NCBI GenBank assembly: GCA_006226565.1
Contig: SBGO01000668.1
Location: 1-39,691 of the forward strand
DNA length: 39,691 nt
Direction: 5' to 3'
Origin: Deltaproteobacteria bacterium
GTDB taxonomy: Bacteria > Myxococcota_A > UBA9042 > PHBI01
Both the position numbers and the translations under genes were made by a program. Shown here piece after piece: positions 25,849-33,129 of this stretch. Each line of letters begins with the position of its first letter. The first letter of the stretch is position 1. The notes below the pieces were generated by a model that saw only the letters and a list, made by a program, of their open reading frames with translations, had not been told where the DNA came from and searched no databases.

Positions 25849-25875
25849 GCCGGGCCTTCCTTCTCGTGCGCTGCG

Positions 25876-25904
25876 AGTATAGGGATTGCCCCGGGTGACC
25901 ACAA
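25876..25904 (-). promoter_or_regulatory. Promoter of the Big_1 lipoprotein gene
   Basis: In the minus-strand direction, TTGTGG (25904-25899), a 17-base spacer and TATACT (25881-25876). The -10 matches consensus at 5 of 6 positions. Confidence 0.6.
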
Positions 25905-26105
25905 TCATCGCGACGGGAACGGCGGGCTGCGGCGGGCGTTGGCGGGTTTCGGCGGCGAGTCGGCGCGGTCTGTCGTTGGCACTCCGTCGTCGGCCCCTGG
26001 GTCGGGACGGCGCACGTCGAACCGCGGGCGGTGACGACCACCAGGCTCGGAGATCGGCGTCGATGCTGGGCGCGACGTCGGTCTCGGGAAACCCGGTGGG
26101 TGCAG

Positions 26106-26133
26106 TTGACCGCCTCAAAGCCGCTGTTATAAT
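26106..26133 (+). promoter_or_regulatory. Near-consensus sigma70 promoter
   Basis: TTGACC (26106-26111), a 16-base spacer and a perfect TATAAT (26128-26133), about 95 bases before ATG 26230. This is the best promoter match in the window and suggests high expression of the small KADD-tail protein. Confidence 0.78.
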
Positions 26134-26229
26134 CGCGCTGCGTTCAGCCATTGGGCCGTTTGTAAATATATTTCAGGCACTTACGTGGCGCATCAGCGGA
26201 GTGCGCCCTGCCGCGACGAGGAGCGCGAA

Positions 26230-26676
26230 ATGAGCAACGGGTTCGAGCAACTGGTCACCGCCCTGCAGAACCGCTACGACTTCCAGTCCGCGCGGACGAT
26301 GGCCCGGGAGGCGCTCTCGGTGGCAAGCCTCAAGGAGCAGGCTTCCTACTCCAAGGAGGAGCTGCAGAAGTTCGTCGACGGGCTGGCCTCGGTCGGGTCG
26401 CATCTCGACAACGTCTGGTCGATCCTCGGCGTGAGCCCCTCGGGCGCGCCGGCCCCCGCCCCGGCCCCCGCCGCCGAAGCGGCGCCGGAGCCGGCCAAGG
26501 AGGAGCCGAAGAAGGACGACAAGAAGGACGCGAAGGCCGACGACAAGAAGGCCGACGACGCGAAGGCCGACGACGCGAAGGCCGACGACAAGAAGGCCGA
26601 CGACAAGAAGGCCGACGACAAGAAGGCCGACGACAAGAAGGCCGACGACAAGAAGGGCGACGCCAAGAAGAAGTAG
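26230..26676 (+). CDS. Small protein with helical N-terminus and KADD-repeat polyampholyte tail
   Basis: A 148-residue protein, not recognised. Residues 1-70 look globular and helical (MSNGFEQLVTALQNRYDF, KEELQKFVDGLASVGSHL). An Ala/Pro linker (GAPAPAPAPAAEAAPEPA) leads to a tail of about 50 residues made of repeats KKADD and AKADD, so positive and negative pairs alternate and net charge is near neutral. There is no signal peptide, so it is probably cytoplasmic. GAGGAG lies 6 bases before ATG 26230; the frame is open to 26185 but without a ribosome binding site. The near-consensus promoter implies an abundant protein. Possibilities are a chaperone-like, nucleoid-associated or phase-separating protein; none is supported directly. 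Confidence 0.78.
   Translation: MSNGFEQLVTALQNRYDFQSARTMAREALSVASLKEQASYSKEELQKFVDGLASVGSHLDNVWSILGVSPSGAPAPAPAPAAEAAPEPAKEEPKKDDKKDAKADDKKADDAKADDAKADDKKADDKKADDKKADDKKADDKKGDAKKK
26536..26655 (+). repeat. Eight tandem 15-bp repeats inside the KADD-tail gene
   Basis: Eight consecutive 15-base units, GCCGACGACAAGAAG, with units 2 and 3 reading GCCGACGACGCGAAG. They encode ADDKK or ADDAK. Near-identity of the units predicts copy-number variation by slippage. Confidence 0.9.
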
Positions 26677-26685
26677 CGTCGTGCC

Positions 26686-26710
26686 GCGCGGCGCCGTCTC
26701 GGCGCCGCGC
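26686..26710 (+). terminator. Hairpin between convergent genes
   Basis: GCGCGGCGCC (26686-26695) and GGCGCCGCGC (26701-26710) form a perfect 10-bp stem with a 5-base loop, 10 bases past the stop of the KADD-tail gene. No T-tract follows. A second stem with one bulge lies at about 26746-26768. The rest of the gap up to 26954 shows nothing I can name. Confidence 0.5.
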
Positions 26711-26954
26711 TGGCCCCTGTGGACGTGAACGTGAGCGTCGCCGAGGCGGGGTCGCGTCGCGACCCGCCGGTAGGCGGTGGTGTCCATCCAGCGATGACAC
26801 CGGTTCGGGCCGTGCTTGCGCTCTGTCGCAGGCACGGTACCCGTGCGTCCTGTCGTCCGGCGAGGCCGCGTAGCGCGCCATGGCGCAGGGCGCGCCGCCG
26901 CCGTTGTGCGGGGCGCGTGACCGCGCCGCTCGCGTCGCGCTCAGGGGACGACGG

Positions 26955-27617
26955 TCAGCGTCTGGCGAGGGCGACCCGGCAGAGGAACTCCGTCACCTCG
27001 AGGTGTCGGTCCGCCGTGAAGGGGTCGCTGCCCCAGGCGGTGATGCCGTGGCCGCGGATGACGAACGCCGGCACCTCGCGGGGGACGGCATAGTAGCGCT
27101 CGACGTCCGCGGCGATGTCGGGGACGTGGGCGTGGTTCGCGAAGAGCGGCAGCGCCGCGGCGTCTTCGGGATGCCAGAGGTCGAGGCCCTTGATCATCTC
27201 GATGTCGGCGAAGCGCGCGTGGCCGATGGCGCCGTCCACGCCGTCCATGTCGGGCGCGAGGAGCGTCGAGGCCACCGTGTGGACGTGGAGCGCCACGCCG
27301 GCCTCGGGGACCCGCCGGTAGACCGCGAGGTGGAGGCGCGTCTCCGCGCTCGGGCGCGCGTCGGGGCCGGCCGCGACGAGGTTCCCGTCGAGGTCCACGA
27401 TCACGAAGTCGGACGTCCCGAGGCGGCCCTTGTGGCGGCCGCTGGCGGTGACCAGGGCGCGGTCCCCCGGGCCCCCGTCGGGCGCCGGGAGGCGGGCGCT
27501 CAGGTTGCCGCTGGTGCCCATCAGCCAGCCCGCGGCGTGGTAGCGGCGCCCGAGCTCCGCGAGGAGCCCGCGGAGCTCGAGGGTGTCGTCGGAGAGCAGC
27601 GCGGGACGAGCGGTCAC
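26955..27617 (-). CDS. mtnB: Methylthioribulose-1-phosphate dehydratase
   Basis: A 220-residue class II aldolase-family enzyme of the methionine salvage pathway; it dehydrates 5-methylthioribulose 1-phosphate to the diketone phosphate. Seen: GTSGNLSAR near residues 35-42, the zinc ligands H111 and H113 (LHVHTVAS) and H190 (VIRGHGITAWG), and E140 in ARFADIEMIKGL, which fits the MtnB/APIP signature. Length is typical. The start is GTG 27617, overlapping the mtnD stop by four bases (GTGA), so translation is coupled. MtnC, the enolase-phosphatase that acts between MtnB and MtnD, is not encoded beside it. Confidence 0.9.
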   Translation of the reverse strand: MTARPALLSDDTLELRGLLAELGRRYHAAGWLMGTSGNLSARLPAPDGGPGDRALVTASGRHKGRLGTSDFVIVDLDGNLVAAGPDARPSAETRLHLAVYRRVPEAGVALHVHTVASTLLAPDMDGVDGAIGHARFADIEMIKGLDLWHPEDAAALPLFANHAHVPDIAADVERYYAVPREVPAFVIRGHGITAWGSDPFTADRHLEVTEFLCRVALARR

Positions 27618-28171
27618 TTCGGGCCCTGCGCGACGCCGCGCGCCGTGTCGCGGTAGCGCGGCACCCAGCCGGAGGTGTCGCGGAAGAGGCGCAGCGCGGT
27701 GATGCGCTTGTCCTCGCCGCAATAGAACCAGTGCCAGACGCCGGCTGGGACGCTGATGTAGTCGCCGGCCTCGACGGTCAGGAGGAACTGCCGACCGTCG
27801 TCGCCAAAGAAGCCGAAGACGCCGTGCCCGCCGACGATGGCGCGGACCTCGTCGTCGTCGTGGAAGTGGACGCGGTCGAACTTCGCGAGCGCGTCGTCGA
27901 CGCCGGGCAGGTCGGGGCGAATCGCGACGACGTCGGCGCTCCCGTAGCCGGCGTCGGCCGACTTCTTCGCCAGCTCGGCCGCAAAGGCCGCCAGCAGCGC
28001 GGCCTTGTCCGTGTCGTCGAGGCGCGCCTTGGCGGCGAGCTCGCGCACCCGGTCCGGGAGGGGCCAGCGCTCGAAGACGATGTCGCGCTCGCGCAAGAAC
28101 GCGGCGATCGCTATCGGATCGGTGGTCTCGACGGCGTCATCCGGGGTCCATAGCGGCTGGAGTCGTGCCAT
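27614..28171 (-). CDS. mtnD: Acireductone dioxygenase (ARD/ARD')
   Basis: A 185-residue cupin enzyme. It oxidises acireductone to 2-keto-4-methylthiobutyrate (iron form, productive for methionine) or to a CO-releasing off-pathway product (nickel form). The four metal ligands are present: H102, H104 and E108 in VHFHDDDEVR, and H147 in VPAGVWHWF. The spacing is nearly that of the Klebsiella enzyme. GAGG lies about 5 bases before ATG 28171; the frame is open further upstream but that part is low-quality, Cys/Pro-rich sequence. It is the first gene of an mtnD-mtnB pair, divergent from the RibBA-like gene. Confidence 0.93.
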   Translation of the reverse strand: MARLQPLWTPDDAVETTDPIAIAAFLRERDIVFERWPLPDRVRELAAKARLDDTDKAALLAAFAAELAKKSADAGYGSADVVAIRPDLPGVDDALAKFDRVHFHDDDEVRAIVGGHGVFGFFGDDGRQFLLTVEAGDYISVPAGVWHWFYCGEDKRITALRLFRDTSGWVPRYRDTARGVAQGPK

Positions 28172-28478
28172 GGCGGCCTCTGGCTTCGGGGGATGTGGGG
28201 GCGTCGCGCCGCAGGGCGTGATCTCCCCGGCCGTGTCGTCCCGACCGGGTCGAGCGAGTCTGCTGAGCGCGCACGGAGTCGTGGATTGTGCGGTGCAATG
28301 TGCCGCCACGCTGGAGGGTCGCGGCGCGGCTCACGGTGTCCGAAGTCCCCGCGGGCCGTCAAGCTGCGTGACGCCGGGCGGGGCCGGCTCCGAGCCCGAA
28401 CGCGCCCGAACGGATTTTGATTCGGCCGCGCTTCGGCGGTGTGGTAGACGCTCCACGTTGCCGCCGAAAGGAGCCCTC
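28172..28478. other. Divergent region between mtnD and the RibBA-like gene
   Basis: About 307 bases, very GC-rich. I looked for SAM, SAH and FMN riboswitch cores and did not recognise one. A possible weak promoter for the plus-strand gene is TTGATT (28417-28422) with a poor -10 at about 28440. Nothing else is assignable. Confidence 0.45.
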
Positions 28479-29612
28479 GTGTCGCAGATCGCCCCGGTCG
28501 AAGCCGCCATCGCCGCCATCGCGGAGGGCCGCATGGTGATCCTCGTCGACGACGAGGATCGCGAGAACGAGGGAGATCTGGTCGCGGCGGCGGAGACGGT
28601 GACCGCCGAGCAGATCAACTTCATGGCCCACGAGGGCCGCGGGCTCATCTGCCTGGCGCTGTCCAACGACCGCTGCGACGCGCTGCGCCTCGAGCCGATG
28701 GTCGAGAACAACCTCGCGCCGCTCGGCACCGCCTTCACCCGCAGCATCGATCACCGCGAGCTCGGCGGGCTCGGCGCCGCCGCGCGCGCCCGGACGATCC
28801 GGGCCGCCGTCGACCCCGCCTCGCGCCCCGACGACTTCGTCTCGCCCGGACACATCTTCCCGCTCCGCGCCCGCCGCGGCGGCGTCCTCGTGCGCTCCGG
28901 TCAGACCGAGGGCTCGGTCGACCTCGCGCGCCTCGCCGGCCTGACCCCGGCCGGGGTCATCTGCGAGGTCATGGGCGAGGACGGCGCCATGATGCGGCTC
29001 CCGAAGCTGCTCGAGTTCGGCGCCAAGCACGACATCCTGGTGACGACCGTCGCCGACCTCATCCGCTACCGCCTCGAGCACGAGCGCCTCGTGCGCTGCG
29101 TCAGCGAGGCGCGGCTGCCGACCGAGTTCGGCGAGTTCGACGTCCGCGTCTACGAGGACACGATCACCGGCCAGACGCACCTCGCGCTCATCCACGGGGA
29201 CATCTCCCGCGAGCCGACGCTCGTGCGCGTGCACCGCGCCGATCCCCTCGCGGACGTCTTCGGCCTCGACTTCATGCCCTCGCGCTCGCGCCTGGCGTGG
29301 GCGCTCCGCCGGATGGTCGCCGAGGGCGCCGGCGTCGTCGTCTACATGCGCCCCGACGGCGACGACGACCCGCTCGCCGACCGCCTCCGGGCCTACGGCG
29401 CCATCTCCCGCGGCGAGCGCGACGACGGCACCGGTCGTCCCCGGATGGGCTTCCACGACTTCGGCATCGGCGCCCAGATCCTCGGGGAGCTGGGGCTGAC
29501 GAAGATCCGCGTCGTCACCAGCCAGCGCCGGCCCTTCAAGGGCCTGAGCGGCCACGGCATCGAGATCGTCGGCTGGGTGACGATGGAGGGCGAGCCCGAG
29601 GAAGGCTGCTGA
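28479..29612 (+). CDS. ribBA: RibBA-like protein with degenerate RibA domain and altered RibB active-site motifs
   Basis: A 377-residue protein starting at GTG 28479, with AAAGGAG 5 bases upstream. Residues 1-205 resemble 3,4-dihydroxy-2-butanone-4-phosphate synthase: [11 protein letters not shown] is intact and PGHIFPLRA is present. However, the usual GHTEA is GQTEG (Q142, at the metal-ligand position H153 of E. coli RibB), and the usual TTGxSAxDR stretch reads [10 protein letters not shown]. Residues 206-377 have the RibA fold (GTP cyclohydrolase II) but none of its three zinc cysteines: the HSECLTGD region reads HRADPLAD, and the QEGRNIGL motif reads PDGDDDPL. The RibA half is therefore probably inactive. 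The GQTEG variant occurs, as I recall, in other deltaproteobacterial RibB proteins, so the RibB half may still work. Confidence 0.85.
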   Translation: MSQIAPVEAAIAAIAEGRMVILVDDEDRENEGDLVAAAETVTAEQINFMAHEGRGLICLALSNDRCDALRLEPMVENNLAPLGTAFTRSIDHRELGGLGAAARARTIRAAVDPASRPDDFVSPGHIFPLRARRGGVLVRSGQTEGSVDLARLAGLTPAGVICEVMGEDGAMMRLPKLLEFGAKHDILVTTVADLIRYRLEHERLVRCVSEARLPTEFGEFDVRVYEDTITGQTHLALIHGDISREPTLVRVHRADPLADVFGLDFMPSRSRLAWALRRMVAEGAGVVVYMRPDGDDDPLADRLRAYGAISRGERDDGTGRPRMGFHDFGIGAQILGELGLTKIRVVTSQRRPFKGLSGHGIEIVGWVTMEGEPEEGC

Positions 29613-29854
29613 TGGCGGTGGAGGCGGTGACGCCGGATCCTTCCGCGACGATCACATCGCTCGCTCGGCGCGCTCGGGTGGAACGGCTCGCGCATCCCAC
29701 CGCGGACCTCGCGCGCTCGGCCCGCGGCGGGATCCCTCTGCGCGAGCCGCTCCACGCGCACCTCGCTCACTGGCCCCCGACCCGCCTGCGGCGGTCCCCC
29801 GCTGGCGCGGGGGAGGGCATGTCGGCTTCGCCGACGTCGTTGGCGGACAGATGA
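29612..29854 (+). CDS. Small ORF bridging the RibBA-like and Nudix genes; possible relic 5' end of the Nudix gene
   Basis: An 80-residue frame starting [18 protein letters not shown]. Its ATG overlaps the preceding stop (TGATG) and its own stop overlaps the Nudix start (ATGA). The peptide PDPSATI is repeated at the true N-terminus of the Nudix protein, and the rest is Arg/Ala/Pro-rich sequence over hairpin-forming DNA. It looks less like a working gene than like a copy of the original Nudix start, displaced by a 236-base duplication or insertion. It could still act as a leader that couples translation. Confidence 0.4.
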   Translation: MAVEAVTPDPSATITSLARRARVERLAHPTADLARSARGGIPLREPLHAHLAHWPPTRLRRSPAGAGEGMSASPTSLADR

Positions 29855-29889
29855 CGATGACCGCTCAGCCGGATCCCTCCGCGACGATC
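29633..29889 (+). repeat. Direct repeat flanking a hairpin-rich insert
   Basis: A 21-base sequence beginning CCGGATCC and ending CCGCGACGATC occurs at 29633-29653 and 29869-29889, identical at 20 of 21 positions and 236 bases apart. Between the copies lie two clear hairpins: CCCCCGC/GCGGGGG (29796-29802 and 29807-29813) and GTCGGC/GCCGAC (29821-29826 and 29830-29835). The insert looks like a REP-type element. Confidence 0.7.
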
Positions 29890-30708
29890 GTGCTGTTGGC
29901 GGAGGACACCCCGCCGCCCGAGATCTTCTTCGTCCGCCGGCACGCGCGGAGCGCGTTCATGGCGAACGCCTGGGTCTTCCCGGGCGGCCGGCTCGACGTG
30001 CTCGACTTCGACCAGCGCGTGTTCGCGCGCCTCGACGGGGTCGACGCGGCCGGCCTGGTCGCGCGCATGCACGGCGTGGACGAGCCGGACGTGGCGCGCG
30101 CGCTCGTCGTCTGCGCCCTGCGCGAGACCTTCGAGGAGGCGGGCGTGCTCCTCGGCACCGAGCCGAGCGGCGCTCCCCTCGTCGGCCCGCGCGTCGCCGC
30201 CCTGGCGGAGGCCCGCGCGGCGCTCCTGGCCGGGGAGCTCTCCTTCCCGAGCATGCTCGTGGAGCTCGACGTGCGCCTCGACGGCGGCGCCCTGGTCTAC
30301 TTCGACCACTGGATCACGCCGCCCATCGAGAAGCGCCGCTTCGATACGCGTTTCTTCGTGGCGCGCGCCCCCGCGGCGCAGGAGCCGCGGCACGACGCCG
30401 CCGAGACGACCGACTCGGCCTGGCTGTCGGCGCCCCGCGCCCTCGATCGCCACGCCGTCGGGGACCTCGGCCTCGCCCCGCCGACCTTCTGGATCCTCGG
30501 AGACCTGGCCCGCCACGCGGACGCCGACGCCATCCTCGCCTGGGCCGCCGCCCGCGAGGTCCCGGCGATTCGCCCGAGCGTGAGCCCGGTCGACGGCGCC
30601 CTCTGCATCGCGCTCCCCGGTGACCCGCTCCACCCGGTCCACGCCGGGCCCGACGCGCCCCGACGGCGGGTCGTCTGGGGCGGGACCTGCTGGACGCGCG
30701 AGGGCTGA
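29851..30708 (+). CDS. Nudix hydrolase, NUDT19-like (probable CoA or nucleotide-sugar pyrophosphatase type)
   Basis: A 285-residue protein. The Nudix box is split as in NUDT7/NUDT19-type enzymes: FPGGRLD at 43-49, about 40 inserted residues, then ALRETFEEAGVLL, where R91, E92, E95, E96 and G98 match REUxEExGU. The insertion, the length and the W-V-F-P-G-G motif are typical of the NUDT19-like branch; hydrolysis of a nucleoside diphosphate-linked substrate is expected, and the actual substrate is unknown. The start ATG 29851 overlaps the stop of the upstream small frame. No strong ribosome binding site is visible, which fits the idea that its original 5' end was displaced. Confidence 0.85.
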   Translation: MTMTAQPDPSATIVLLAEDTPPPEIFFVRRHARSAFMANAWVFPGGRLDVLDFDQRVFARLDGVDAAGLVARMHGVDEPDVARALVVCALRETFEEAGVLLGTEPSGAPLVGPRVAALAEARAALLAGELSFPSMLVELDVRLDGGALVYFDHWITPPIEKRRFDTRFFVARAPAAQEPRHDAAETTDSAWLSAPRALDRHAVGDLGLAPPTFWILGDLARHADADAILAWAAAREVPAIRPSVSPVDGALCIALPGDPLHPVHAGPDAPRRRVVWGGTCWTREG

Positions 30709-30778
30709 GGCGGGCGCCCCGAACGCCGGGGTGCTGCGAGCGCACATTCGTCTGGGTGGCGCTGCCTTCCTCCGCGAT

Positions 30779-30789
30779 TCTGATATGCT
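30779..30789 (+). promoter_or_regulatory. Possible extended -10 promoter
   Basis: TGATATGCT (30781-30789) fits an extended -10 (TG, one base, TATGCT); no good -35 lies at the right distance. It would give a leader of about 50 bases and supports ATG 30845 rather than the ATG at 30785 as the start of the next gene. Confidence 0.4.
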
Positions 30790-30844
30790 GCGTCGAACCA
30801 CGCGCGTGCAGCGTGGACGCGTGGGTGCGTCGGGGGCGGCTCGG

Positions 30845-32893
30845 ATGATGCGTGTCGGGACAATTGGCATTCTCACCCTGGGGCTGGTCGCGTGTGCGGG
30901 CGAAGACCCGGAGATCGCCGTCAAGGCGATCCTCGACGGCCATGAGGTGCCCGACCTGAGCGTCGGCGGCCCCTGCCGGGACGCGTCCGACTGCTCCTCC
31001 GGCGCGCTCGCGGCCTGCCAGGTCGCCGTGTGCCAGGCCGACGGCACCTGCGGGGTCGCCGCGGCGGCCGATGGCGAGGCGTGTGACGACGGCAACCCCT
31101 GCACCGCCGCCGGGAGCTGCGCGGCCGGGGCGTGCGTCGCCGGGGCCGCCCAGGAGGGCGCCTGCGACGACGAGGATCCGTGCACCCCGGAGAGCAGCTG
31201 CGTGGGCGGCGCCTGCGTCGGCGTCGGCGTCATCGCCTGTGACGACGCCGATCCGTGCACCGACGACGCCTGCGAGCCCGGCGTGGGCTGTGTCGCCGTC
31301 GCGCGGGTCTGTCCCGACCCGGAGGGCAGCCCCTGCGAGCGCGGCGTGTGTGATTCGGCCAGCGGCGCCTGCGTCGTCGGCCCCCGCGAGGAGGGCGAGG
31401 CCTGCGACGACGGGCTGCCGTGCAGCGTCGGCGCGACCTGCCACGACGGCGCCTGCGTCGGCTTCGTCGGCGCCGAGTGCGACGACGACAACCCCTGCAC
31501 CGTCGACTTCTGCACGGCGGCCGGCTGCAGCCACAGCGCCGTCGCCGGGCCCTGTGACGACGGCAACGCCTGCACCTCCAACGACGCGTGCTCCAACGGG
31601 CTCTGCGTCGGCTCGCTCATGACCTGCGACGACGAGGACCCGTGCACGGCCGACGCCTGCGTCGCCGGGAGCTGCACCTTCACGCCGATCGCGGACTGCG
31701 TGCCGCCCAGCCCGGGCTGCGAGGGGAAGGTGTCCGGTCAGGCGTGCGACGACGGCGACGTCTCGACCGTGGCCGACCTGTGCGCCGCGGGGACCTGCCG
31801 GGGCTTCACGCTGACCCGCGTCACGCCGGCCGGCTCGGGCGAGAGCCAGCAGCTTCGGCGGGTGAGCGGCGCCCACGGGCGTTGGGTCACCGCCATGGCG
31901 CTGACCGACACGCTCGATGACGCCGCGGGGCTCCTCGCCGAGGTCTCCCCCGCCGGCGCGGTCTCGCCCTACGCCCCGACCCGGCACGCCGCCAGCTTCG
32001 TGGACGTCGACGGGGACTTCGCGATCGACGACGAGGCGGTCCTCTGGGTCTGGAGCGACGGCCAGTGGAGCGAGAACGAGGCCCTGCGCTGGGCCCTCGA
32101 CGGCAGCGGCTTCGGCCTCCCCCACGGGATCTGGTCCATCACCGACGCCAACGGCCCGCTGCGCCTGTGGGCGGTGGGCGAGGGCGCCTTCGGGGGGCCG
32201 TGGATCCGTCGCTGCACGGCGTCGAACCCGACCGCGGTGGACGCCAGCTGCCACGTCCAGAGCGTCATCACCTCGGAGGATCCGGTGCTCCGCGCGGTCA
32301 CCGGGCAGGAGGTGTGCGAGGGCGCGGCGTGCGCGCTGACCGTCGTCGCCCCCTCGGACACCTTCCATGCGACGGGCGCCGACGGCCTGCCGCGTTGGTT
32401 CAACGACGTCTACGCGCAGAACGGCACCGTCAGCGGCACCTGGCAGGTCGTCGCCTACGATCCCGGGCAGTCGGCGATGACGTCGAACGCCGCGGCGGCC
32501 GTGGACACCGGCGGCTTCATCGTGGTCGGCGGCTACGGCTACATGCGGACCAACGCCGTCACCGGGCTCTGGGCCCTCAACCCCATCACCGTCCTCGAGG
32601 ACCAGGAGCAGCACCACTTCGAGGGCGTCTGGTCCGGCGACGGCGTCGTCGTGGTCGCGAGCTGGCGCGCCGTCGGCGTCGGCCTCCGGCGCCTCGAGCT
32701 CCTCGTCGCGGACAGCGCCAGCGACCTGCGGGAGCCCGCCAACTGGTACCTCCACGAGCTCGGCACCGAGAGCGGGACGGACGCCGGCGTCTTCGACGTC
32801 GACGGGGCTGGGGGCACCTGGATGGTCGTCGGGGCCGGGCGCTCCTCGGTCACGACCCAGACCCAGGGCCTCGTGTACGTCCGCAAGCCCTGA
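30845..32893 (+). CDS. Cysteine-repeat lipoprotein
   Basis: A 682-residue protein starting MMRVGTIGILTLGLVAC, lipobox C17. Residues about 42-300 are tandem cysteine-rich units of the type C-D-D-x-x-P-C-T then C-x-x-G-x-C-V (CDDEDPCTPESSCVGGACVG, CDDGNACTSNDACSNGLCVG), a pattern frequent in secreted myxococcal proteins and probably fully disulfide-bonded. The C-terminal 370 residues have a beta-rich pattern with repeated W and G (AVLWVWSDGQWSE, GLWALNPITVLED, GGTWMVVGAGRSS), suggestive of a propeller-like domain, but no family is recognised. An extracytoplasmic, possibly surface protein of unknown function, apparently transcribed alone. Confidence 0.8.
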   Translation: MMRVGTIGILTLGLVACAGEDPEIAVKAILDGHEVPDLSVGGPCRDASDCSSGALAACQVAVCQADGTCGVAAAADGEACDDGNPCTAAGSCAAGACVAGAAQEGACDDEDPCTPESSCVGGACVGVGVIACDDADPCTDDACEPGVGCVAVARVCPDPEGSPCERGVCDSASGACVVGPREEGEACDDGLPCSVGATCHDGACVGFVGAECDDDNPCTVDFCTAAGCSHSAVAGPCDDGNACTSNDACSNGLCVGSLMTCDDEDPCTADACVAGSCTFTPIADCVPPSPGCEGKVSGQACDDGDVSTVADLCAAGTCRGFTLTRVTPAGSGESQQLRRVSGAHGRWVTAMALTDTLDDAAGLLAEVSPAGAVSPYAPTRHAASFVDVDGDFAIDDEAVLWVWSDGQWSENEALRWALDGSGFGLPHGIWSITDANGPLRLWAVGEGAFGGPWIRRCTASNPTAVDASCHVQSVITSEDPVLRAVTGQEVCEGAACALTVVAPSDTFHATGADGLPRWFNDVYAQNGTVSGTWQVVAYDPGQSAMTSNAAAAVDTGGFIVVGGYGYMRTNAVTGLWALNPITVLEDQEQHHFEGVWSGDGVVVVASWRAVGVGLRRLELLVADSASDLREPANWYLHELGTESGTDAGVFDVDGAGGTWMVVGAGRSSVTTQTQGLVYVRKP

Positions 32894-32977
32894 GCGCGGT
32901 TGGGCGGGCCGGGCCCGCGTTTAGGCGCGATACCGGTCACTTCGGGGTAACCCTCTGAGAACGAACACATCTTCCGA

Positions 32978-33074
32978 CCACGGAGGCCACGGAGGGCACG
33001 GGGGATGTGTGGCCGCTCACGCCGAAACTCCGGGCGCGACCCGCTCCCCCCGCCGTGAGCTCCGTGCTCTCCGT
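32978..33074. repeat. Imperfect long inverted repeat of ACGGAGG-type units
   Basis: The left arm (32978-33001) consists of repeats of CCACGGAGG. The right arm (33052-33074) is its imperfect reverse complement; about 18 of 22 positions pair, with some 50 bases between the arms. It lies between two convergent genes. It could be a bidirectional terminator or a dispersed repeat; similar CCACGGAGG runs are, as I recall, common in intergenic DNA of several bacterial phyla. Confidence 0.6.
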
Positions 33075-33129
33075 CGCAAGAAAGACGTGCCGGTTCAGCG
33101 CCTTGTGGCCTGGCTGATCGGCGTTGCGT

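Larger units (their letters stand above)
25849..26229. other. Divergent intergenic region with two promoters
   Basis: About 380 bases between divergent genes. Each side has a recognisable promoter. An unusually AT-rich patch (26159-26176, including TGTAAATATATTTCA) lies in the leader of the plus-strand gene, in contrast to the GC-rich surroundings. No gene was seen. Confidence 0.6.

Noticed and set aside
26536-26655. Possible CRISPR-like array
   Set aside because: The 15-base units are tandem with no spacers and keep a reading frame; they are coding repeats.
26346-26666. Minus-strand frame with repeated LSSAF units
   Set aside because: It is the antisense reading of the 15-bp repeats in the KADD-tail gene, which has the promoter, ribosome binding site and sensible N-terminal domain.
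28172-28478. Riboswitch before mtnD or the RibBA-like gene
   Set aside because: SAM- and FMN-type elements are common before such genes, so I looked for their conserved cores on both strands and found none that I could recognise.
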